A stretch of DNA of 64,000 nt, taken from NCBI GenBank assembly GCA_025642065.1, contig JAODUP010000942.1, positions 52,501-116,500 of the forward strand. Reading direction: 5' to 3'. Of this stretch, positions 51,130 through 61,170 are shown piece after piece. The translations under genes were made by a program, and so were the position numbers. Origin of the DNA: Paralvinella palmiformis. Taxonomy: Eukaryota; Annelida; Polychaeta; Terebellida; Alvinellidae. Under the pieces are notes generated by a model. That model was not told the DNA's origin. It saw nothing but the letters and a program-made list of their open reading frames with translations, and did no database searches. The first letter of the stretch is position 1. The number at the start of each line of letters is the position of its first letter.

Positions 51130-51440
51130 AAGTGGGACCATTCTTAGATGGCCGACACCCAACTCAGAAGACTACGTTTCTGGACTTACACAAGGAACTT
51201 CACCGGCCCGTCATACCTAACACTATGTCAACAAGCGTACGACCCGGCACATTATCTGCTCAACTGCCCAGCCTACCCGAAGCACCGAAGAATACCAAAA
51301 AGTCATCTCCGCCTCCGAAGAATACAAACTTCCAGACCGCCACCTAGCAGCATTGATTATAAGAAAATCAACATTCCTACCAGACATCATAACCCACTTC
51401 CCCAGAAAGACCTCATCACATACCAACAATCAACAATAAG
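51130..51440 (+). mobile_element. Possible LINE C-terminal fragment
   Basis: A short open stretch includes RNFTGPSYLTLCQQAYDPAH followed by YLLNCPAYPKH, which recalls the H.LL.CP.Y knuckle at the C-terminus of Jockey-type LINE proteins. The match is short and the alternative frame is equally open, so this is tentative. It is directly followed by a family C SINE. Confidence 0.3.
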
Positions 51441-51449
51441 GACCAATCA

Positions 51450-51728
51450 GACCCCCTCTATGGACTAGTGGGTAAGGACGTGGGACTTCCGTACCCATGT
51501 TTCATGCTGTGCGGAAGGTCGGAGGTTTGAATCCCGGCCGTGACATTATAGTAGGGGGAGTTTTTCATCCAAACAGGCAACTGGCAAGGTTTTCTCCCCC
51601 GAACATGACATCTATAGTAAACTGAGGTGCCACCACGTTAAACAACTGCCATCACCACAATAATAGAAGTCAACACCAGGTGGCTGTGCCCAATAGACGA
51701 CAGCCAGGGGTCTCTACACCAAACTTTA
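51450..51728 (+). mobile_element. tRNA-derived SINE, family C
   Basis: Head TATGGACTAGTGGGTAAGGA with a long variable-arm-like stretch and the B-box GGTTTGAATCCCGG; body AAGGTTTTCTCCCCCGAACA and CCACGTTAAACAAC; 3' end GGTGGCTGTGCCCAATAGAC then GACAGCCAGGGG. It shares the body and end with the unit inside the hAT element (20.68-21.03 kb). Confidence 0.7.
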
Positions 51729-52801
51729 ATAGGACAAGGACAATTCTTAGTGCCCTTTGGGGACAGCTATACTTGGTGTATGTGGTGGAGAGGTGGACGT
51801 GATGACAGATATAATAGCATCATGTGTTATGTGGTTTTATTGTTTACATGCTAGGGTTGATTGCGTCGCGTCATTCGTCGTAATCCCCTAATACGATCCG
51901 ACTGTCCTACCTTAAATCCACGACTTTAACACATTGTCCCACAGATGGCGCTGTTACTTGTTTGTGTTGTGTGTTGGTTGATCGGGTAAGGCATCAATCT
52001 TTGTTATAAGTTAATACCATATGGTCCCCCAGGTGTAATAAATCATACGACAAGCGGATATGATCTTTCTGAATATGATGGCTTAGTGGCGAGGCTAATA
52101 CAGGACAGAACCGGACTTACGCAAACAAGATTAAATGTTGTCAATTGTCTAGAGAACATTATCCAAAAGAAGACATCATCTGAAATGGTGAAGATGTTAT
52201 TTTGTAGAATTGAAATATGCATATGACAATAGTTACATGATGAAATGTTTATTTTTAGCATAGTGGTCGTATTTGCGTGAGTGCGTGCGTGCGTGCGTGC
52301 GCGTTCTTATTTATGCCTGTGCAGTAAAGTGTCTGAGTGGTATGTGTTTGTGTATGTGTGTGCATGGATGCAGGCACGGTGTGTGTGTGTGGGGGGGGGG
52401 GGTGATGCAGCAACAAACACCATCTGAAATCATTTAGATCAGCTGGATTTGAAACCGGTCCGTAAAGAACAGATAAATAAGTCTTGTAAGGTTAACAATC
52501 GACCATAAAAGATCTCCTGTTTACTGGCTGAGAGAGAGGGGGGGGGGTGCTATTAATTACTACAGATAATATATGGTACAGTAAGCCATAGAACAATTCT
52601 ATTTGCCGCACAGAGTGAGTAGAATTGCGTAACGGATTAACAATAACTTTGTAAACACACAAACCAGGCAGACGATCGTGCCAATTTTTACCAAACATAA
52701 TCTAATCATTTGATTGTTATTTCTCATAGTCATATATTAGTCATAATATTTACGATTTGTTGACCACCATACACAATACACCATGCACGCACGCACGCAA
52801 A

Positions 52802-53104
52802 TACGACCACTGTGATAGCGCAGTTAGTTAGAGCGTAGGACTCGTAGCCGAAGTGTCACGGGTTCGAATCTCCGGGAGTTGCAATGCTGTCATGTGGCGA
52901 CTGGTTCACTCATCCATAAAAATGAGTACCTGACAGGACGCGATGGCTATGTGTTTGAGTAACGCTTTGCAGCATGCGTTGTATGCTCCCTTGGGAGTTG
53001 AGATGTGTGCTGGGTGGAAACAGGTCTGAGTCAGGGATAATATTACTGTACAGCGCCTCAGAACAGAGTTACCTGGTTCTGGCACTATATAAACATGCAT
53101 TAAA
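52802..53104 (+). mobile_element. tRNA-derived SINE, family B
   Basis: The cleanest family B copy: GTGATAGCGCAGTTAGTTAG, B-box GGGTTCGAATC, CATGTGGCGACTGGTTCACT, CTGACAGGACGCGATGGCTA, GCTGGGTGGAAACAGGTCTG, and ending ACTATATAAACATGCATTAA. The ACTATATAAA end resembles tails of CR1-like LINEs, which would supply the retrotransposition machinery. Confidence 0.9.
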
Positions 53105-53468
53105 AACTGCGGCAGTATTAACGGCTTAAACGGGGTCTTACTGTGTTTCGAGCAAACGACGCATCCCAGTAAACGTATCGCACATAAATGAATTATTATT
53201 TGTTCTTTAACCTACAGTTTAAGATTTTTCGACTGACCTGTTCACATATAAATGTGAGCTATATATAGGCCTAATGGAAACCTTATACATTTTGAAAAAA
53301 ATAGTGGGATAAAATTAAGCTAAGGTTCCCGCAAAATAAATTATTCTTTTACTATATTATAGTTCGTAAAACTTGCCTATAAATATGGCAATAATCGATC
53401 ACATAGTTTTAACGTTTGCAATCTCGTGCTTAGAGATCACCGGAGTACGTAAAGTGGTCCTTCAAACT

Positions 53469-53500
<32 letters not shown>

Positions 53501-53681
53501 TTGGTCGCGCATTAGACGAGAGCTAACAATAAACACCAACCTAAAGTTTAGAGCTACACCGACTGTGTTTTTTTGGCACCAAGACACTTCGTCTCTCGAT
53601 CAAACGGTTCATTGAGCACCGCGCTTTATTGGAGCTTAACAAAGGCCGACTTATATCTTGTGAGTCGACTACAGGCTTTAA

Positions 53682-54255
53682 ATGTCCGGAGAAAAAACAC
53701 CCAGAGCGCGATCAGACATGTCTTACACTAGTCGTGTTGGTGTTTTTTGTGTGTTGGCTTGTTTAATTAGCATTTTAGTGCCACTGATATGGCTGTTACG
53801 AGGTTACGAGGATCGATTAGTTGAAGAACGTTTTATAGGCGCGCGTGTGTCTGAATTAGTCGGCGTGTATAGATACGCACTCGCGCGCAGGCTTTTGCAC
53901 GCGCTTGTGTATGTATGTGTGGATTAGAGAGAATATCATATAGTACAGTTAGTCTGTGTTTACGTGATCGCAGCATGTGTTTATTTCAGTAGCGTGTCCG
54001 TTTCATGTTAAAGACGGTTGGTATAATGGTGAAATAACCCCCCAAGTCACTTCGAGTTTGAAAGGAATATCATGGCAATGGCACTGGACGAGATGATCGG
54101 AGAATGTAAAGTATGATGCTCCTAAGTGTCATATATTAGCTGGCGTAGCTCGGGAATAATTAAAACGTGGTAAATATATGTTTGCTTAGATGTGTACACG
54201 CACACACACACAACACACTTATATATATATATATATATATATATATAAGTTTGGT

Positions 54256-54299
<44 letters not shown>

Positions 54300-54776
54300 A
54301 CAAGACACACGTGCATTACTACCTGAAAATATTCGTATCCACATAAATTCAGAGATAAATTCACAATCATATACACATAGGTTCATATAAAGACATACAT
54401 GTGCATACATATACGTTCATACTTGCATATATGCATAGAAATACATACAGTTTTTGCCTATATTACCATTAATAAATGCAGGTGTTTTATCAATAATGAA
54501 CAAATCAGCACCAAGAACAATATATATGATGTATTATCTTTATGAATCAAACATATTAATTTATCAGAATGAGACGTATTGACGTTGTCATGGAGATTGT
54601 TAGTGTTTACGACATGAGGCCATCTAGTGGACGCAAGAGATCCGCATCTCAAGAGCCGAAGATTGACCCGGAAGTGGAACGAGAGCAGGATATATGTCGT
54701 CATGTGATCAACACGGAATTGATGATGTTACATGGTCACAGTGTTGATGGGGTGAGTATCTAGCCTGCTCAATGAT

Positions 54777-54825
<49 letters not shown>

Positions 54826-57800
54826 CAGCCAGCTGTTAACCCTATTGTCTTCTCCCACAACCAGCTGTTAATATTCGTTCACATGACATAATATGAAGTT
54901 TTCTGAATTGTATATATCTATTCATGCATGATACCAGTGATGAATATTGAACGTGCTGAAGTAGCATATATTACAGCCATATGTATATAAAATTAGCTGG
55001 CAATTAACCTGCATATACATCAATTCTGTATAAATTACCATATTCACGTAGATTCGTGTCACTGAAAACGCTGCTTATATTAACAAACCTGGCATTAATA
55101 ATATAATTAAGAATTAAATATATACTCGATAAACATTATACACTTTAATTTTCTATATTTGAGATTAATAAATCTATGGAATTATGGCAATGACAATGCA
55201 TACTTAATAAAGCACCAAAACTGTCCATGCTATTCTAAAGCGCTGTATATGGGTGAATATAGATAGAACATAGGTAATTAATATTATTAGTATATGGCAT
55301 CAAAATATATCGACAGATAAATGTGTTTTCAAACATTTACTGTTTCGTGTTCGGATGAGTGATGATTTACATATATGGGCTATGTGTTGTTATATACTCA
55401 GTGTTTGATCAAACGTTGCATTGATCAAACATTGTCTGTGATATCGTAGAGGTAGCGGGGAGATGATAGAACGATCATATACGTTATTGAGTTTCAAGAG
55501 GTTGCTGCCAAGCCGTGATCTAATTTTAGAGATGCATGTATTCAATTTTGCAAGTGACTCCGCTCTGTTTGTTTCATTTGTTATCTTCATTGTAATATAG
55601 AGTTGCGCATCCTCTGCGTACCCATGTGTGCATATGCCATGATCCTGTGCTATACGGACAAGACGGAATGTGCATAGGGCAAACATCATGGCTCATAGAA
55701 CTGATTCCTGTGGAACACCGAAAATGAGACCGATTTCATTTAAGATGACTTGGTGTATTAATACATAAGACTTCCTATCAGATAGATAGGAGGCAAACCA
55801 GTTTAGTACGAGGACCTAGAATCCAAACACTTGTTCCAACTTTCGTAACAGGATGTTATGGTCCACGGTGTCAGAAAGAGATAATAGGTCAAACAATATT
55901 AATGGCACTATCTTTTGATCATCAATGCTGCGGAGTATGTCATTTTTAACTCGTCGAAGAATAGTTTCAGTACTGCGAAGAGTGCAATAAGCCGACTGTA
56001 GGGGTTCATTGACGTGAACAGAACGATGATTTAGGCAAGTTAGAGACAGGCCGGAATATGTTTTGATCGTTTCTGTCCAGAATGGGCTTCTTGATTAAAA
56101 GTGTCACTTTGCAGATTTCTTCTCAGTACGTAACGATACACTATCAAATGACAAATGTACTATTTTCATCATGGGTGCATTAAGTACATCGAGACAGTCT
56201 TCGATCAGCCATGTTAGGGATGTGTCCAATTCATAGAAAGCATTAGAGAATGGTGTAAAACTATCAAATCTTCGGGGATATTTGGTCTTGTTCAGGTGCC
56301 TCAAGTGTTACCTTAATTATTTTAAAACCCATGGAAAGTTACTTAAGTCCAATAGTAACCTAAGTAACAGGAAATCAACCCAAATACTAGTAGGTTGTGG
56401 ATTAATTATAACTGCAAATCTTGATTATCCAATTACTTGCTAGTGCAGTAACTTTGCATTCAGTTACGTCTACAGGTAAGCCTTTTAGTAGGTTGAGTTT
56501 TTTTTAAATATTTATCACATTTATTTACAACCTTTTATATATGTTCAATGTCATTTAGTGAAATACCCTAATTTTTCGGTTATTTCCAGTATTTGCCTCC
56601 TTTGCCGCAACAAGAAAAGACTAAAACTCGAACAGGTAAATTTACCATGGTCGGTGTAATCCCATACAAATACAAACATGTAAAACAAACGTGAAGACGT
56701 GTGTGTGTGCGCGCGTGCGTGTGTGGACGCGCGCGCGCCATGCGGGCATGTGTGTGGGTGTTAAAGGAAGTGCGTGGCTTAGTATGTAATTTTTAAAAAT
56801 ATTTCATTAATGTTTCCTGATATATGAACATATCTAACTCTATACACGTATGTCGTTTTAGCATCTGCCTGGGATTGTGCCAACCCTGCCTTAAGACAAC
56901 TGAGTAGTGTAAGTCGTTTATGTGTGTGTGTGCGTGCGTGTTTGTGTGTGTATACATGAGTGAGCGAGTGAGTGAGTGAGTGTGTAGGTGGATTTGAGTG
57001 GGTGGGTGAATTAGTGAGTTGGTGAGTGAGTGAGTTGGTGAGTGAGTTCGTGAGTGCGTTGGTGAGTGAGTGAGTGAGTGAGTGAGTGAGTGAGTGTGAG
57101 TGAGTGTGAGTGAGTGAGTGAGTGAGTGAGTGAGTGAGTGAGTGAGTGAACGAACGAACGAGCGAACGAGCGAGCCAGCCAGCTTGCTACACTTAATTAA
57201 ACATTTATTTATAGGCGTTTCAAGCCATAACACCTTTTATTCACTTACATTATCAGATGAGAAGACGATCCAATCGGAGCATTGTTATCCCCAGTACGCC
57301 TCCGCAGAAGAATCTGGATACCCGCGAGATCCAGAGACCTCATACGTCATACTGTGATTACGTAAGGGGGGTGCTCAATACGAAACCAGATGACATCCGG
57401 CCACAGACCGCAGGCATAGTGTTAGACAGGTAACGTAGAATTAATAATGTTAAGCTATTTCTGTTTATATGATCAGGATCGCAATCCCAGCAGCAGGAGG
57501 TCCCCATAGCCTTGAGGTATCACTGTTCTCCATACTATAATATGTGATTAAGGATTCTATTGAAAGAAAGAAACTAAAGATTAGCCAGAGGAACACTTTG
57601 CAGTAGGCAACATGTCCCTCCCAACTATCTGCAACTTACTCTGCCCTCATTGCAAATACTGGACATGTAATAACACATCCTTGAAGGTTTTGAGTACGGT
57701 TAAGATGATCGTTAATAGGAACGATCAAAGGGAATTTGAGATATGTCTAACTGCCACTTAATGAGATAATCCAAGGCTTTGCATACATGCCGTCGTTTCA

Positions 57801-58807
57801 TTGTGTAATATATCCGTACAGGCAACTTCACATTTGTACCTATAGCGCAAACGTCGTGTGTACCAGATACCGAGGGAAAATGAGCCCGGCACCTATTTTT
57901 GCTCTAAATACACATCGTACAGTTCCCACCCCATTAACAGTGATTGAGTTGGAAACAAGAATGTTGCTGTGAGAAATGCGTCGATGTTTCGTTAATTCGA
58001 GCGCCTCTAAATCTCGCAGCGACCAAGATCCAAACCTTTCTGAACACTGGAGTATAACCTTAACGGCGGATGATGATGATGCTGCTGCTGCTGATGATGA
58101 TGATGAATTATATGACCGTAACTCGGAACCAAAAAGAGTGTCATCCCAGGGATGGGAGAGGGGGGAAGGAGGTTAACGTCGGGACCGACAAGTCGAGTTC
58201 ATTCCATCACAAAAGTAAAGTCGAAGTGAGATTGTTGATAAACAATTTAGCATTCTGACTTTTTTTAATTGTTAGATTAAATTCCAAAATTAGTGAGTAT
58301 CTAATTAAATGCTTCGTGGCTTGCATTAATGCGGAGACCACGAGACGCTCATCGAAATGTCAAATAAACGACATTTTACATAGGCCTATGTTAACCTTTC
58401 ATTGAAAAACCGGCCGTATTATGATAGAGTTCGTAATCTATTCTAAATTGCCAAAATTATTTAACAATATAAAGATTCGCCGTCAATATAGATAGAGAAT
58501 AAATAATCACAGTATATAACAAGCGTACGAATTTTGCATTATACACTAGATATTTGAATCTCAAAGAGATACGAACCAATGCGCTAGATGAATTTGAAAT
58601 ATTCATTGTTAAAATACTGTCTCATTGATTAATTAATCAGTCAATCAATTCTTGGTATCTGTATTACAGACATTTAGAATTCACACCACCATGGTCAGTT
58701 GGTTAATAAATTTAGCTAAACAATATTTTAATCATTATTTTCCATAAAAGCCTGTCTCATGTCACCGTGATTTAGATTTCTGTATCAACTTTTGTTTTAA
58801 TATTATA

Positions 58808-58857
<50 letters not shown>

Positions 58858-59019
58858 GCCTTTAGAGCGAATGACAAGAAGTTACAACCAGTGAAGAATC
58901 CTCAAGGTCTTATATCACCAAGTAAGCTCTGGTGTTTATTGATGTTGGTCTTTACATGTTTAATAAATAAATGTTACTGATTAGCAACACATACACGCAC
59001 GCACACACTGATACACACA

Positions 59020-59050
<31 letters not shown>

Positions 59051-60495
59051 GCACACACACACAAAGAGAAGTTCTCCGGTAGTACAGCGATTAGAGCGTT
59101 CTACTGCAAACCTCGAGGTTGTGAGTTCGAAGAAGACTCTTACCTGTGTTTGTGGGGTCTATGCTCAAGGAGCTGTCCCATCGGCCGTACGCTCTAGGTG
59201 TACTCAATCCAATACACACACCTGTAGTCTAAGACACGTACAAACAACATACAACAGCATGTATATCAGTTCTGACTCTGAAGTAATTAGTCGATATATT
59301 TGTAATTCGATTAGTTCTATTATTAGTTAATCGTCAACAATCTTTATTATTGTATCACCGTAATTGAACCATTTTCTTTTCAGCTCCGTTTGACTTTCGT
59401 CATTTTTGCTTTAATCTTGTTCTTGTTGTTTAGAGTAGCTCGATAACTTGATTTTTGATAAATACAAATAAACTTGAATTACTTTGACACTTACTTACGG
59501 ATAGACTTTTTAGATTGTTACAGATTATATTATTATAGGTAAAACATGTTCTCTCCAGAAACATGTTTACATTATTGGCCAACAAAGTGTCCATCTGGTA
59601 GTTCCCTAACTACTTCTCTAACGATCAGTCGAACAAAAGTCCCCCCCCCCCACTGTTCGTTGCCCATCAAACAGATAAGTGAAAAGTGCCTATAATTTTG
59701 AAATGTTTCAGTTTTTCAACTTTTATATTGAACAAGTATTTGATTTACAACTAGCTCATGAATAGCAACTGAGCAGTCAGACCAACTGTCTGTGCACAAC
59801 TACTTTATGACAAATTGAGTAGTGAGCAACTGATTAATAAATAAAAACCCCCGGCGAGTAGGCAACTGGATATTTGACAATTGGTCGCCGTAAATAACAG
59901 ACTCGTAGGCTAGAACCATACTCTTATAGATTGTGCTCACTGAAAGTAACTAATTAGTTCATGTTAACGCTAATTAACAAAAGCGCTGTCTCTTTGTTTA
60001 GTTTGGTGGCTAGACTCAAATAGTTATCTAGGTGTTAATTGGTGTTAGATAACTCCGTATCTGTTATTGATGACCTATGCTCTTTGACACTTGTCTCTCG
60101 CTTCAGCTAAACTCGATTTCAGCAACATCAAGAGACTCTTACCGTTTCTTATAATGAAAGGTAAACAACGTACTCGAACAAATGGTTGACCCATTGACCC
60201 GGCCTAATTTAGTTCATGCGCACTCCGATCACTTGCACTGTTTTTATCTTGCTATCACTGGTTTGAGAGGGTTAGTAATATTTCATCTGGTGACTGTGTT
60301 TCACCTGGTGAGTGTGTTTCACCTGGTGAGTGTGCTTCAGTTGGTTGCACTTATATTAACAAAATTACCAATTACCTTTAACTTATTTTCTACTTCACGT
60401 AATAAATGATTAGGTGGCGGATTTAAAGTGATACTAATATTTACTTTATATATCTAATCGCTTACAACCCACCATTGCTAATTAAATGACATTGT

Positions 60496-60531
<36 letters not shown>

Positions 60532-61101
60532 TTTCCAAGCAAAACCGTGTGACGTGCACTAAACCTCCAATCCTAATGCTAAATCAGATGCATGTTCATG
60601 GCGATTGATGTTCATCAATGACTTATGTACATTTATACAAATGTAAATAATGTGTTTTGTTTTACATGCTATATCCCCAGATAATTCAATGCTTGGTGAA
60701 ATGTGGTTGAGTCCTGGTAAGGAAAAACTTCAGTGTGTTTAAAGTCTGTAGAGATGTTCTAGTCTGTAGGCGCTTTCTTTAGATTATTGCTGTTTAGAGA
60801 CATAGTTCGGGAAATTATTTCCGATTGTCTGATTGAAAAGCAGTTTTGTCTTTTCTCAACAACAACAAAAACAACAACCGAGAAGCCAGTAAAATATAAA
60901 CTCAGAAACCCATTAAAACGTCTGGTTCAAACTTATCTGTAATATATTTAAAAAAAAAGTTTTACTAATTGAATTAGATAAATAAAAACATAGTTTTTAT
61001 AATAACCGTCACCATTACACACATAGCGAACCAAATATGAACAGATGCATGCATACACGGGCTTGTAAATGGAAATCAAGTAAATATTAGCATGGAGGAT
61101 A

Positions 61102-61170
<69 letters not shown>

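Larger units (their letters stand above)
45277..53681. other. Presumed intergenic region between ACTR6 and the unrecognised gene
   Basis: After the ACTR6 stop, no exon with recognisable coding sense was found on either strand. The region holds the candidate ACTR6 polyadenylation signal (45969), SINEs, a minisatellite, a LINE-like scrap, poly-G and GT tracts (52382-52402, 52537-52547) and a GA run (53469-53500). The stretch 48.3-49.4 kb has weak internal repetition of a TATAGGATACGA-like motif. Confidence 0.55.

Noticed and set aside
51130..51440. Possible host gene exon encoding a proline/lysine-rich protein
   Set aside because: Two frames are open, there are no splice signals, and the YLLNCPAY motif fits a LINE remnant better.
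53682..53927. An 81-codon open frame taken as a complete small membrane-protein gene
   Set aside because: The second half turns into arginine/valine-rich GC-repeat translation. An in-phase donor inside it that joins the next exon is a better explanation, though not proven.
54072..54110. MAMALDEMIGECK as the first exon of the unrecognised gene
   Set aside because: It has a good start context and a GTATGA donor, but its phase does not match the exon at 54568 and the alternative donor creates a stop.
56793..57233. A 146-codon minus-strand open frame rich in HSLTHSLT
   Set aside because: It is translation of the (GTGA)n tetranucleotide repeat, not a protein.
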